Shown: positions 1 to 8,924, counted from the stretch's first letter. The stretch: 36,626 bases of DNA from a candidate division FCPU426 bacterium (GCA_003136635.1 PLFD01000037.1:6810-43435); one strand, 5' to 3'. The notes: a model not told the origin generated them from the letters alone. Program-made: numbers and translations.

Positions 1-121
1 GGTTGGCCGTTGAAGGTTGGCCGGTCGCCGTTGAATGTGCCGGGTTTGTCCGTTGAATATTGTCAGTTGGTCGTTGAAGGCGCCGAGTTTCCCGTTGAAT
101 GTTGGGCCGGGCGCCGTTGAA
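1..121. repeat. Degenerate 21-22-bp tandem repeat, cut by the window edge
   Basis: GTTGAA occurs at 9, 30, 52, 73, 94 and 116, so the steps are 21, 22, 21, 21 and 22 bp. Between the cores the units share a loose GTTGGCCGG/GGCGCC-type filler. The array begins before base 1. Because 22-bp units alternate with 21-bp units, the reading frame is not kept, which argues against a coding repeat. The spacing is close to two helical turns, so the cores lie on one DNA face. Function unknown. Confidence 0.7.
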
Positions 122-423
122 AGTTTTCAGTTTGTTTGCCGGAACTCCCTAGATTCCCCTAGTTTTGGGGATAGGTCGGGGGAAGGTGGGCCGATTTCTA
201 TGGAATCGACACACCCAATTCAGGGCTTCGACTTGAGGTCTCAGCCCAGAGGCCGGGTTACCTGTCGGAAAGGTATCTTTTGGTTCCAGCCTTGAACTGG
301 GTCGCCTCTCAATGAAACAATCCAAGAAACATTCTAGGTAACCCCCAAATTCCTGCGGAATTTTAGGGATTGCTAGGCTGCTTTGTAGCTCTATTAAATT
401 TTTGCAGCCTGCAAGGAGCAAAT
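122..423. other. Non-coding leader region before the aldo/keto reductase gene
   Basis: This stretch of about 300 bases has no convincing gene; open frames here lack ribosome binding sites and family resemblance. It holds a small inverted repeat near 153-172 (TCCCC, loop, GGGGA) and a tight hairpin at 347-363 (AAATTCC-TGC-GGAATTT) just upstream of the promoter. No tRNA or recognised riboswitch is visible. Confidence 0.5.
370..397 (+). promoter_or_regulatory. Predicted sigma70-type promoter of the aldo/keto reductase gene
   Basis: TTGCTA (370-375) and TATTAA (392-397) are separated by 16 bp, 26 bp before the start codon. The 16-bp spacing matches other predicted promoters in this window. Confidence 0.45.
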
Positions 424-1374
424 ATGAAATTACGTCAAATTGGCAATACGGGTATTCAAGTCGCGCCCTTGGCTTTGGGCGGTAACGTGTTTGGCTGGAC
501 TGCCGACGAGGAGACCTCTTTTAAAGTTTTGGACGCCTTTGTGGACGCGGGGTTTAGCCTGATCGACACGGCCAATACCTATTCCAAATGGCTGCCGGGG
601 CATCAGGGCGGCGAGTCCGAGACCGTCATCGGCAAATGGTTCAAGAAAAGCGGCAAGCGGGACAAGGTGATTATCGCCACCAAAGTCGGCATGGAAATGG
701 GCGACGGCAAAAAGGGTTTGGCAAAAAGCTATATTCTGGAAGAAGTGGAAGCCTCACTGAAACGCCTGCAGACCGACCACATCGACCTTTACCAATCCCA
801 TCAGGACGACGCCAATACCCCCTTAGAAGAAACCCTGGAAGCCTATGCGCAACTCATTAAGCAGGGAAAGGTTCGGGCCATCGGCGCGTCGAACTACAAG
901 GCGGACCGGTTGAGCGAGGCTTTAAAAATAAGCATGCAAAAGGGCATCCCCCGTTACGAATGTCTTCAACCCCAGTACAACCTTTACGAACGCGAAGATT
1001 ACGAAAAGAACCTGGAACCTTTAGTCCGTGAAAAGAACATCGCGGTCATTCCGTACTTTTCTTTGGCGGCGGGTTTTCTGACAGGCAAGTACCGCACCGA
1101 GGCGGATTTTGGAAATAGCCCTCGAGGCGGCGGGATGAAAAAATATTTCAATGACCGGGGTTTTCGTATTTTGGCGGCGCTCGATGAGGTGGCGAAAGAA
1201 CAGGAAACCAGCCTGGCGGCGGTGGCCATTGCCTGGCTGATCGCCAAGCCCAGCATTACGGCGCCGATTGCCAGCGCCACAAGCTTGCGGCAAATGTCGC
1301 ACCTATTTCTTGGGGCTGAGCTGGAATTGAGCCAGGCGTCGATGGCGAAATTGGATCAAGCCAGCGCTTATTAA
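424..1374 (+). CDS. Aldo/keto reductase family oxidoreductase
   Basis: A 316-residue NAD(P)H-dependent carbonyl reductase of the aldo/keto reductase superfamily, predicted cytoplasmic (beta/alpha)8 barrel. The full catalytic tetrad is visible: Asp48 and Tyr53 in the DTANTY segment, Lys87 in IIATKVG, and His126 in LYQSHQ. A C-terminal segment around PIASATS fits the cofactor-phosphate-binding loop. Overall it looks most like the YajO/AKR11-12-type enzymes, but the substrate cannot be read from sequence. The ATG at 424 was chosen because AAGGAG lies just upstream; an in-frame extension to 370 has no binding site. It is followed after 78 bp by a second redox enzyme with its own possible promoter. 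Confidence 0.93.
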   Translation: MKLRQIGNTGIQVAPLALGGNVFGWTADEETSFKVLDAFVDAGFSLIDTANTYSKWLPGHQGGESETVIGKWFKKSGKRDKVIIATKVGMEMGDGKKGLAKSYILEEVEASLKRLQTDHIDLYQSHQDDANTPLEETLEAYAQLIKQGKVRAIGASNYKADRLSEALKISMQKGIPRYECLQPQYNLYEREDYEKNLEPLVREKNIAVIPYFSLAAGFLTGKYRTEADFGNSPRGGGMKKYFNDRGFRILAALDEVAKEQETSLAAVAIAWLIAKPSITAPIASATSLRQMSHLFLGAELELSQASMAKLDQASAY

Positions 1375-1383
1375 CCAGCCGTC

Positions 1384-1411
1384 TTGATTTTAAAAATTCT
1401 AAAACTTAAAT
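1384..1411 (+). promoter_or_regulatory. Possible promoter of the luciferase-like oxidoreductase gene
   Basis: TTGATT (1384-1389) and TTAAAT (1406-1411) with a 16-bp spacer lie in the 78-bp gap before the 1453 start. The surroundings are AT-rich, so a chance match is possible. Confidence 0.3.
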
Positions 1412-1452
1412 TCAGTCCATTGATGATTGCTTAAAGTAAGAAAGAAAAAAAC

Positions 1453-2460
1453 ATGGCTGATTTTTCCGTATTTGATCTGGCGTTTATTACCAAAGGCTCC
1501 CAGCCGGCGGACGCTTTGCACCATTCCCTCGACCTGGCCCAGCACGCCGAACGCTGGGGCTATAAGCGCTTTTGGCTGGCGGAGCATCACAACATGGTGG
1601 GTATCGCCAGCGCCGCGACCTCGGTGGTGATCGGCTATGTGGCGGGCGGAACCAAAACGATTCGGGTGGGTTCGGGCGGCATCATGCTGCCTAATCATTC
1701 GCCCCTTGTGATCGCCGAACAATTTGGCACGCTGGAATGCCTTTATCCCGGCCGTATCGATTTAGGGCTGGGACGGGCGCCGGGTACGGATCAACGTACG
1801 CTTTTATCTCTTCGCCGAGATCCCGCTAATTCCGAACATTTTCCCCAGGATGTGGAGGAGCTTCAGCAACTACTGGGGCCCTTTATTCCGGGCATGGTTC
1901 AGGCGGTGCCGGGAACAGGAACCAAGGTGCCGATCTGGATTTTAGGGTCCAGCCTGTTTGGGGCTCAACTGGCCGCCCATCTCGGGTTGCCCTACGCTTT
2001 CGCTTCCCACTTCGCGCCGGGCGATCTGATGCAGGCCATTGAACTATACCGCTCCGAATTTAAACCTTCCGCCCAACTGAAAAAGCCCCTGCTCATGCTG
2101 GGAGTAAATGTGATCGTCGCCGATAAGGACGAGGAAGCCCGCAAGCTGTTTACTTCCATTCAGCAAAGTTTTACCAATATGCACCGGGGTACCCGTACCC
2201 AGCTGCCCCCGCCGATTGACGATATCGCGGACTACTGGTCGCCGTTTGAGGAAACGATCGCGGCGCAAAAGCTGTCCTGCTCTTTTGTGGGTTCACGCAA
2301 AACGGTTGAGGAAGGTTTGGAAGGCTTTTTGGAAAAGACAGGCGCGGACGAACTGATGGTGGCTTCGGCCATTTATGACCACTCGGCACGGCTGCACTCT
2401 TATGAAATTTTGGCGGAAATTCAAAAGTCGTTAAACCGCAAACAGCCCGTTAATCCATGA
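1453..2460 (+). CDS. LLM-class flavin-dependent oxidoreductase (luciferase-like)
   Basis: A 335-residue bacterial-luciferase-fold protein of the single-subunit MsnO8/YhbW-like subgroup. It begins with a TIM-barrel strand ([10 protein letters not shown]) and carries family motifs: WLAEHHNM near residue 35, [20 protein letters not shown] near 75, and the loop [16 protein letters not shown] around 97-112. Such enzymes use reduced flavin supplied by a partner reductase, and most have no known substrate. The start is ATG with only a weak purine-rich binding site. The 3' end overlaps the convergent glycosyltransferase gene by 11 bp, so both stop codons lie inside the neighbour and no terminator separates them. 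Confidence 0.93.
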   Translation: MADFSVFDLAFITKGSQPADALHHSLDLAQHAERWGYKRFWLAEHHNMVGIASAATSVVIGYVAGGTKTIRVGSGGIMLPNHSPLVIAEQFGTLECLYPGRIDLGLGRAPGTDQRTLLSLRRDPANSEHFPQDVEELQQLLGPFIPGMVQAVPGTGTKVPIWILGSSLFGAQLAAHLGLPYAFASHFAPGDLMQAIELYRSEFKPSAQLKKPLLMLGVNVIVADKDEEARKLFTSIQQSFTNMHRGTRTQLPPPIDDIADYWSPFEETIAAQKLSCSFVGSRKTVEEGLEGFLEKTGADELMVASAIYDHSARLHSYEILAEIQKSLNRKQPVNP

Positions 2461-3151
2461 ACCGGTAGCGGATCAGACATACCAGGGCCACGACCCCGTC
2501 GCGCCAGGTGATTTTTTTACCCTCTTCAAAATTTCGTCCATCGTAATTGATGGGAACTTCAAAGAGCTTGACGCCCCGTTTGAGGACTTTGGCGGTTACT
2601 TCCGGTTCGAAATCAAACCGGTTGGAACGCAAGGGAATCGAACGGATCAGGTCGCCTTTGAAGGCTTTATAACAGGTTTCCATGTCGGTCAGAATGGTGT
2701 CATAAAGAATATTGGTAATGAAGGTCAAAAGCTTGTTTCCCACGTAATGCCAAAATAAAAAAGCCCTGCCCACGCCTTTAAACCGGGAACCGTAAACCAC
2801 ATCGGCCCTTCCATCTAAAAGAGGTTTTAAAATAATCACATAATCCGCCGGGTCATATTCCAGATCCGCGTCCTGAATAATGACAAAGTCGCCGGTGGTA
2901 TGGGGGATGGCGGTGCGGATGGCCGCGCCTTTACCCCTGTTTTTGTCATGCTGGTAGATTTGGATGCCGGGAATTTTAATTTTCTTCATGACTTCGGCGG
3001 TTTTATCGGTGGAACCGTCGTTGATCACGATGATCTGTTTTTTAAGGCCGAGCAGTTTGACGTTTTGGACTTTCTTCAGCAGCGGCAGAAGTGTTTTTTC
3101 TTCGTTATATACTGGAACAATAATCGAGAGCGTCAGTTGTTTCTTGGACAT
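2450..3151 (-). CDS. Family-2 glycosyltransferase, DPM1-like
   Basis: A 233-residue GT-A fold glycosyltransferase resembling dolichyl/polyprenyl-phosphate mannose or glucose synthases. Visible motifs are the nucleotide-binding start [21 protein letters not shown], the metal-binding QDADLEYDP, and the later GSRFKG and ETCYKAF segments. No C-terminal transmembrane pair is present, so it is the short soluble or peripheral form. It probably makes a polyprenyl-phosphate sugar used outside the cytoplasm, but the sugar is unknown. The ATG at 3151 has GGAGG five bases upstream; a GTG four codons earlier would place the binding site inside the gene. The promoter region contains the palindromic element at 3235-3442. 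Confidence 0.9.
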   Translation of the reverse strand: MSKKQLTLSIIVPVYNEEKTLLPLLKKVQNVKLLGLKKQIIVINDGSTDKTAEVMKKIKIPGIQIYQHDKNRGKGAAIRTAIPHTTGDFVIIQDADLEYDPADYVIILKPLLDGRADVVYGSRFKGVGRAFLFWHYVGNKLLTFITNILYDTILTDMETCYKAFKGDLIRSIPLRSNRFDFEPEVTAKVLKRGVKLFEVPINYDGRNFEEGKKITWRDGVVALVCLIRYRFMD

Positions 3152-3234
3152 GCCTGCCTCCACCCAGAATGAAATGCCGATGAGGGCGTCAGTTTATCAG
3201 AGGCTTCAGGCCGGGAGGAGAATTTGTCCAAGTG

Positions 3235-3442
3235 GGTAGTGTCTCAGTTTTGAGTTTAATGGTTTTGATGTCATTGCGAGGAGTGGGCCGCGAATAGCGG
3301 CATGGTTACGACGCGGCAACCTCAGTTTTATAAGACTTTAACCATAACTACAAACACCGTAAGCACTGGTATTGCTTCGTCATAACCGTCCCCCTACTCG
3401 GGGGCCATTCCTCGTAAAGACAGTCAAACTGAAACAGCTACC
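3235..3442. mobile_element. MITE-like palindromic element (208 bp) with terminal inverted repeats
   Basis: The ends are near-perfect inverted repeats: GGTAGTGTCTCAGTTTTGA at 3235-3253, and the reverse complement of 3424-3442, GGTAGCTGTTTCAGTTTGA. The element is flanked by TCCAAGTG (3227-3234) and TTCAAGTG (3443-3450), an 8-bp target duplication with one mismatch. Inside, the two arms carry inverted copies of a REP-like unit of the GTCATTGCGAGGA type (3270 onward, and 3421 backward). Each arm has its own small hairpin: GCCGC-GAATA-GCGGC at 3287-3301 and CCCCC-TACTC-GGGGG at 3390-3404. No transposase is encoded, so movement would need an enzyme elsewhere. Confidence 0.75.
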
Positions 3443-3452
3443 TTCAAGTGGG

Positions 3453-3489
3453 AAAATAAAAAAGACTTTCGGTTTAAACCGAAAGCCTT
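3453..3489 (-). terminator. Intrinsic terminator of the redoxin gene
   Basis: A perfect 20-base palindrome CTTTCGGTTTAAACCGAAAG (3466-3485) is followed on the minus strand by a T-rich tract (TCTTTTTTATTTT), 27 bases past the redoxin stop codon. Confidence 0.88.
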
Positions 3490-3515
3490 TGGTCGAGACG
3501 ATTTAAAACAAAAGA

Positions 3516-4145
3516 TTAGTTGGAGTATTTCACGCCGCAGCCGTAAGACACCGTATTGGCCACAGAGATGGTTTTCCCCGCCAAGCCTTCTTTCAAGGCC
3601 TGGTTCACGTAATTGACATAAGCGTCGCCGTCCTGATTTTTCGCGACCACATCATCTTCACGGGGCGCGTTATCAATGGCTCCGTTGTAAACCAAAATCC
3701 CCTTGGGATCGATGACGAACATATGAGGGGTCGTTTTAGCGCCGTAGGCGTGTCCGATGACACCGGTGGAGTCCAGCAAGGTCGCGGTGACGTGGGCGTT
3801 ATGTTCTTTGACGTCCGCGTTGGCTTCATCCGCGGTGACAGCGCCTTCGGCGCCGGGAGCGGAAGAAATCACGTTAAACCAAACGACGCCCTTTTTCGTC
3901 CACTTGGCCTGAAGTTTTTGCATTTTGCCGGCGTATTGGCTCTTCACGAAAGGACAGTCCTGGTTGTGCCATTCCAGAACGACCCATTTGCCCGCGAAGT
4001 CCGACAGGTTATAAGTTTTTCCGTCGCTGCCCGTTCCCGTAAAAGACGGAGCGGCCGCTCCGGTGCTGGCCGCCTGCGCCAGTGAGCTCAGGCTCAAAGC
4101 TAAAATTCCCAGGGTCAAAACAACCCAATGTTTAAATCGTGTCAT
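3516..4145 (-). CDS. Periplasmic redoxin / thioredoxin-fold protein
   Basis: A 209-residue secreted thioredoxin-fold protein of the AhpC/TSA-redoxin group. Residues 1-26 form a signal peptide ending at AQA. The active-site region reads NQDCPFVKS, with one cysteine (Cys64) where thioredoxins have CxxC, so disulfide-reductase chemistry of the usual kind is not expected. A second cysteine sits near the C-terminus in SYGCGVKY, a tail seen in this family. The cis-Pro loop TTPHMFVID is present. The ATG at 4145 has GGAGG five bases upstream; a preceding TTG is less likely. It follows the DsbD-alpha-like gene after 9 bp, so the two are almost certainly one transcript, and the pairing suggests an electron-relay partner. 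The substrate is unknown. Confidence 0.88.
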   Translation of the reverse strand: MTRFKHWVVLTLGILALSLSSLAQAASTGAAAPSFTGTGSDGKTYNLSDFAGKWVVLEWHNQDCPFVKSQYAGKMQKLQAKWTKKGVVWFNVISSAPGAEGAVTADEANADVKEHNAHVTATLLDSTGVIGHAYGAKTTPHMFVIDPKGILVYNGAIDNAPREDDVVAKNQDGDAYVNYVNQALKEGLAGKTISVANTVSYGCGVKYSN

Positions 4146-4154
4146 CAACGCCTC

Positions 4155-4976
4155 CTATTTCGATTGGGACAGAGGAATGGTTACCTCATATCCGGTTTGT
4201 TTCCCATCAGCTGATTTTACCACTAACACGCCAGCCAGCTTTTGGACGTCTGTCACCAGCTGGTCGGACCGTTTGATTGTCAAAGTGAAACCAGAACCGG
4301 TCGTCTGGAAAGTTTGAACCGCCGTATTGTTGATTTGGATGGGCAGGGAAGGAAAAAGGAAAGCGCCGGAGCAAGGTTCTGGTGTTTGGAAGGTCAGCGC
4401 AAATTGTTGTTTATCCAGAGTTCCGGAGGGTTTCCAGGAAGCGGGCATCCGGGAAGGAAGGCTTTGGCGGACCGTTGAAAAAAGAGGGTTGTTGCCGATT
4501 TTGGGCGGAGCGCTGGAACCGACCGGGAGTTCCAGTTGAAGATCGGCCTCGCCCGGAATACAGATTTCATTACAAACCAGCCATTGAACTTTAGCGGAAA
4601 ATTTGAACAGTTCACCCGGCTTCAGATTTTTCGGGACAGTGACCGGAACCATTAAGAGAACTTCATTTTCATAACCATAGTCCGTGACGGACGGCAGGGA
4701 GATAACCTGGGGGATGGGCCAAAGGATTTTGCCCGCTTTAAATCCGACCGGCAGTTTCCAGGACACCGAGGTCGGCATTCCCGCGTCACCGGGGTTTTTC
4801 CAGTAAATATGCCAGCCCTTATCCATGGTGAAATGAAGGCCCAGCGTGACCGGGTTACCCGGGGTGAGAGACTCAGTTTCGGACAACAACTCCACTTTAG
4901 CGTGGTCGGTGGTTTGTGAAATCGCGACGAGGGGGAAACAAGATAGTAATAAAGCGAAACCTAGAATGAGACGCAT
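4155..4976 (-). CDS. Stand-alone DsbD-alpha-like (thiol:disulfide interchange N-terminal domain) secreted protein
   Basis: A 273-residue protein with a signal peptide (about residues 1-21, ending near VAISQ) and a domain matching the N-terminal periplasmic domain of DsbD. Hallmarks are GLHFTMDKGWHIYWKNPGDAG, then LPSVTDYGYENEVLL, then the cysteine pair in VCNEICIPG (Cys135 and Cys139). In full-length DsbD this domain passes electrons from the membrane domain to partners. Here the eight-helix membrane domain and the C-terminal thioredoxin domain are absent. The gene stands before a redoxin that may play the thioredoxin part. The ATG at 4976 has GAGGA about seven bases upstream; an earlier in-frame TTG is rejected. 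Residues after ~155 show no motif I recognise. Confidence 0.85.
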   Translation of the reverse strand: MRLILGFALLLSCFPLVAISQTTDHAKVELLSETESLTPGNPVTLGLHFTMDKGWHIYWKNPGDAGMPTSVSWKLPVGFKAGKILWPIPQVISLPSVTDYGYENEVLLMVPVTVPKNLKPGELFKFSAKVQWLVCNEICIPGEADLQLELPVGSSAPPKIGNNPLFSTVRQSLPSRMPASWKPSGTLDKQQFALTFQTPEPCSGAFLFPSLPIQINNTAVQTFQTTGSGFTLTIKRSDQLVTDVQKLAGVLVVKSADGKQTGYEVTIPLSQSK

Positions 4977-5057
4977 GGTATATCCTCGCAAAAGTTGGAA
5001 TGACTATTATTTGAGACGAACGGCAGATGGGTTTCAAGTCACGGATGGATAACTTAT

Positions 5058-6848
5058 TTAACCGATGTAACCGCCCTTTTGAAGATTCCATAATTTCTTA
5101 TATAAGCCGGGCTTTTTAATGAGCTGGGAATGCTTTCCCTGCTGGACAACCCGGCCTTTGTCCAAAACCACAATGATATCAGCACTCAGGATGGTGGAAA
5201 GGCGGTGCGCGATGATGATGGAAGTGCGGCCTTTCATTAAAGCCTTCAGGTGCTTTTGTATTTCATGCTCGGTTTCGGAATCCAGCGAGGAAGTGGCCTC
5301 ATCCAGAACCAGTATTTTTTTATCCGCCAGCAGGGCCCGGGCGATGGAGACCCTCTGCTTTTCCCCGCCCGAAAGTTTCACGCCCCGCTCGCCCACAATG
5401 GTGTTTTCCTTTAAGGGCAGTCCCTCAATGAAACGATGAAGCTGGGCGAACCGGATGGCGGCGAAAACTTTTTCGCGCGGCGCCTGGGGATTGGAAAAGG
5501 CGATGTTGTTGTAAATGGTGTCGTCAAAGAGGATACATTCTTGCGGGACGGTGCTGAGGCTGTCCCTCAGGGACAATTGGGCGACATCGGCGATGTTAAC
5601 GCCGTCGATGGAAATGGAACCGGATTCGAGGTCGTAGAGCCGAAACAGCAGGCGGATGAGGGTGGTTTTGCCCGCGCCGGAGGGACCGACCAGCGCGACT
5701 TTTTGATGGGGCGGAATTTTCAGCGAAAAGTCCGACAGGATCGTTCTTTTTTTATATTTAAACGAAACGTTTTCGAAATCAATCGCTCCCGCGGCCACCT
5801 TTAAGGCCGGGGCGTTGGGTTTGTCCTGAATATCATTTTGAAATTTGCCGTACTGAAAAAGGTCCTCGAAATCCGCAATGGCGCGGTACATGGTGCGGAT
5901 ACCGTGGACAAAACCGGACAGGGGGCTGAGGAGCGAGCCGAAAGCGGTGAAAATAAAAACAAAGGTACCCACGGTGACATTCCCTGAGACGAAACTGTGG
6001 ATGGAAAAGAAAATTAAGAAAAAGGTGCCCAGGCCCACAATCAACAGCTGGCCCGACTCCAAGGTTTTATAGTAATTCCAAAAGTTAAGCTGGAGCTCTT
6101 TGGTTTTTTCGCTGATTTCCCAAAAGCGCCGGTTAGTTTCCCCTTCCTTGGCGAAAAATTTAATGGAGTCCACGTTGGTAAAAACGTCGGCGATGTTGGC
6201 TTTTTCCAGGTCCGAGATGTTGTTGTAGAGGGCATTGGATTTTCTTTGTTTTTCGTTGATGTAGAACGAAAAAACGATATAGGCGGCGGCGGTCGCGACA
6301 ACCGTCAAACCCACGAAGGTGTTGTAATGAAAAATGAAAAAACTCACTAAAAGCAGCTGGGATAGAAGCGGCAGGAATTGAAAAATGATCACGTCGGTCA
6401 TGCTTTCCACCGCGCCGGAACCTCGCGATAGCCGTGATATCAGGGAGCCGGTTTTATGGGACGTGTGAAAACCATGGGACAGGGTCAACAGGTGGCCGAA
6501 GTAAAAACGCTTGATGTCCGTGATGAGGTTGGTTTCCAGAAGGTTGATGGAACCCAGATAAATCCACCGGCCCAACGACCGGAACAGGGGAATGACCAGG
6601 AGAATGGTAAAAACAATCATCAAGAAGTGGTTAAAGGCTTCGGCGGTTATTTGCTGGTGGATCAGCTGGTTGGCGTTATCCACGATTAATTTAAAGATGT
6701 AGGTAAAAGCCAAATCCAGCGAGCTAAGAAAAAAAACAAGCCCGATGAGAAAAAAAGAAGTTCCCTTGTATTTTTTGAGGAAGGAGAAATAGATTTTTAA
6801 ATTGTATTGAAAGTCAATTTCTTCGTGGTCGGATACCTGTATGGCCAA
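5058..6848 (-). CDS. ABC transporter, fused permease and ATPase (MsbA/ABCB-like exporter)
   Basis: A 596-residue half-transporter. Residues ~20-310 hold about six membrane helices; residues ~345-590 form the nucleotide-binding domain with Walker A GPSGAGKTT (near 387), the LSGGEKQR signature (near 492), Walker B ILVLDEAT (near 513) and the switch histidine in IAHRLS. This is the type-IV exporter architecture, acting as a homodimer or heterodimer in the inner membrane. The cargo (lipid, peptide or drug) cannot be told. The start is TTG with an AAAGG about nine bases upstream; no ATG lies nearby, so the start is less certain than the rest. It lies 93 bp downstream of the KimA-like gene and may share its transcript. 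Confidence 0.92.
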   Translation of the reverse strand: MAIQVSDHEEIDFQYNLKIYFSFLKKYKGTSFFLIGLVFFLSSLDLAFTYIFKLIVDNANQLIHQQITAEAFNHFLMIVFTILLVIPLFRSLGRWIYLGSINLLETNLITDIKRFYFGHLLTLSHGFHTSHKTGSLISRLSRGSGAVESMTDVIIFQFLPLLSQLLLVSFFIFHYNTFVGLTVVATAAAYIVFSFYINEKQRKSNALYNNISDLEKANIADVFTNVDSIKFFAKEGETNRRFWEISEKTKELQLNFWNYYKTLESGQLLIVGLGTFFLIFFSIHSFVSGNVTVGTFVFIFTAFGSLLSPLSGFVHGIRTMYRAIADFEDLFQYGKFQNDIQDKPNAPALKVAAGAIDFENVSFKYKKRTILSDFSLKIPPHQKVALVGPSGAGKTTLIRLLFRLYDLESGSISIDGVNIADVAQLSLRDSLSTVPQECILFDDTIYNNIAFSNPQAPREKVFAAIRFAQLHRFIEGLPLKENTIVGERGVKLSGGEKQRVSIARALLADKKILVLDEATSSLDSETEHEIQKHLKALMKGRTSIIIAHRLSTILSADIIVVLDKGRVVQQGKHSQLIKKPGLYKKLWNLQKGGYIG

Positions 6849-6941
6849 TGGGTTTTGCCTTTATCTCGTATGGAGTGACACTACCGTTGATAACAGGGTT
6901 GGCCTGGCAGCGTCAATCCATATTCGACAAAAAGCCGTGTA

Positions 6942-8924
6942 TTATTCCAAAACCCTCACCGGCACGATCATCATATTGAGTCCTTTAAACAGCAAACGGC
7001 GCTGAATTTCCAACGCGGTCTGATTGTGCAAAAGAGCGGTCCAAAGGGATTCTTTGGCGAAAATGAGTTTGCCCGAGAAAAAGGTCACGTCGCTGTAATC
7101 GCTCGAAATGCCGTCGCACATGATTTCCATGCCGTCGATAAGGTCTGTCTCCACCACATAACGGGAGTCGGCGCGGTAACCCATGCGATGGGCCAGGTGC
7201 ACGTATTGATCCAGATTGTGCTGGGTGTTTTGCTTGAGATTTTCCAATTCTTCCAGGCCCTTAAACTTGCTGGAGTCGATCCGGGCCACCGACACGAAAA
7301 GAAAATCGGAAAAGCGGTGTCCGAAAAGTTTTTGAATGGAAAAAATGGCGTGAATCCCCAGACCTGAATATTTATCCACCATCACTACCGCCACAGGACG
7401 GGCTTTATCGCAGGGTCCCAGATTGGGGGCATCGTCGCCCGAAGGAAGGGGAAGATTCTTCAGAGTATCATCCAGCCGCATGAGAGCCTGTTGCACGCCC
7501 CGGTAATGTTTTTTGATTAAAAAGCAGATCAATATCAGGAAAGCCGTCATCAGGACGGTCACAAAGCCGCCCTGGATGAATTTGGCCGCGACGGTCGCCA
7601 CCAAAATAATGGACGTCAGGCACAGGCCGACACCGTTGATAAAAAACCGTTTCCACCAGTCCTTCTGCTCGTGGCGGGCCTGCCACCAATGAATGCACAT
7701 GCTGAGCTGGGACAGGGTAAAGGTGATAAACACGTTGATGGCATAGAGCACGATCATGACATCCACGTTCCCATGGGCCATAGTCAGGATGATGATGGAA
7801 AGAACGCCCATCACCAGAATGCCGTTCATGCGCACCAGACGGTGGGACAGATTGGCGAAACGGTGGGGCAGCCAGGAGTCCACTGCCATGTTGGCCAATA
7901 CGTTGGGACCGTCGATAAAGCCGGTTTGGGCCGCGATAAAAAGCAACAAACCTTCCGAAAGAATGGTGATGGTGATCATGGCCTGATCGATGGGTATTCC
8001 CAAAAGGTGCCAGTTGGCGTAAATGACCTCGCACAACGATTCGTTCATGGTCTTGTCAGGAACCGCCTGAACGTCCCAGAGCATGTAGAGCCACAAGATG
8101 CCGCCGGCGGTCAAGGCCAGGGAGGTAGCCATGTAATACATGGTGTGGCGTCCGGTTCTCACCTTGGGTTCACGCAGCGAATTTAAACCGTTGGAAACCG
8201 CTTCAATTCCCGTATAAGTTCCGCCGCCAAGACTATAGGCGGTAAAGAAGATGACGATGAAGCCCCATGCCCCCAGGGGGCCGGAAACTATGTTATGCGT
8301 CTCAGTGATGGTCTGGTGAATAACCGGAACGATCTGCGAGCCGTGACCAAAAATCCCCGCGATGATCAAGATGGCGTGAAAGAGGACGAACACGAGAAAA
8401 ATAGGGAGCAGGGTGGTGATGGATTCCTTGATACCCCGCATGTTGAGCCAGATCAAAAGGAGTAACAGAGCTATTTCTATATAAAATTTAAATGGAACAA
8501 TGAAAGCGCAATATTGGCAGCTGCCGATGGCGTCCACCCCGGCGGCAATGGAAAGAATAATCGTGAGGACGTAATCGATCAGAAGGGCCGAACCGGAGAT
8601 CAAGCCGGCGGTAGGACTTAAGAGTTTACTGGCCACCACATAGCCGCCGCCGCCCGAGGGAAAGTACTCGATGATCTGGTTATAGCTGGCTGAAATAATA
8701 AAAACCGTGGCCGCGGTGGCCAGGGCCAGATAAAGCGCGATGTGATGATACTGGGGACCCAAAGCCCGATAGGCTTCTTCGGGACCGTAGGCGGAAGACG
8801 AAAGTCCGTCCGCGCCTAACCCGACCCAGGCTAAAAAGGCGACCAGTGAAATTTTGTGAAAGACATTTTGATCGAGGGGATTTTTGGCTTTGCCTAGAAA
8901 TAACTCTTCAAACTTTTTACTCAT
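6942..8924 (-). CDS. kimA: APC-superfamily permease, KimA-like potassium importer candidate
   Basis: A 660-residue integral membrane protein of the amino acid-polyamine-cation superfamily. It has about twelve helices in residues ~25-480 and a cytoplasmic C-terminal domain of ~180 residues. The N-terminal motif GLGADGLSSSAYGPEEAYRALG and the GGGGYVVASKLL helix are typical of the group that includes Bacillus subtilis KimA (YdaO). KimA imports K+ and is shut off by c-di-AMP. A c-di-AMP riboswitch directly upstream (8942-9084, same strand) supports the potassium role more strongly than amino-acid transport, which remains the alternative. The ATG has AGGAG eight bases upstream, immediately after the riboswitch. 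The gene symbol is by analogy. Confidence 0.85.
   Translation of the reverse strand: MSKKFEELFLGKAKNPLDQNVFHKISLVAFLAWVGLGADGLSSSAYGPEEAYRALGPQYHHIALYLALATAATVFIISASYNQIIEYFPSGGGGYVVASKLLSPTAGLISGSALLIDYVLTIILSIAAGVDAIGSCQYCAFIVPFKFYIEIALLLLLIWLNMRGIKESITTLLPIFLVFVLFHAILIIAGIFGHGSQIVPVIHQTITETHNIVSGPLGAWGFIVIFFTAYSLGGGTYTGIEAVSNGLNSLREPKVRTGRHTMYYMATSLALTAGGILWLYMLWDVQAVPDKTMNESLCEVIYANWHLLGIPIDQAMITITILSEGLLLFIAAQTGFIDGPNVLANMAVDSWLPHRFANLSHRLVRMNGILVMGVLSIIILTMAHGNVDVMIVLYAINVFITFTLSQLSMCIHWWQARHEQKDWWKRFFINGVGLCLTSIILVATVAAKFIQGGFVTVLMTAFLILICFLIKKHYRGVQQALMRLDDTLKNLPLPSGDDAPNLGPCDKARPVAVVMVDKYSGLGIHAIFSIQKLFGHRFSDFLFVSVARIDSSKFKGLEELENLKQNTQHNLDQYVHLAHRMGYRADSRYVVETDLIDGMEIMCDGISSDYSDVTFFSGKLIFAKESLWTALLHNQTALEIQRRLLFKGLNMMIVPVRVLE

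Larger units (their letters stand above)
3152..3515. other. Intergenic region holding a MITE-like element and a terminator
   Basis: The 364 bases between two minus-strand genes contain no gene. They hold the inverted-repeat element at 3235-3442 with flanking 8-bp near-duplications, and the intrinsic terminator of the redoxin gene at 3453-3489. The remaining ~70 bp before the glycosyltransferase should carry its promoter, but no convincing boxes are visible. Confidence 0.7.

Noticed and set aside
35..295. Open frame of 86 codons over the GTTGAA repeat
   Set aside because: No ribosome binding site, a composition unlike real proteins, and repeat steps of 22 bp that break frame.
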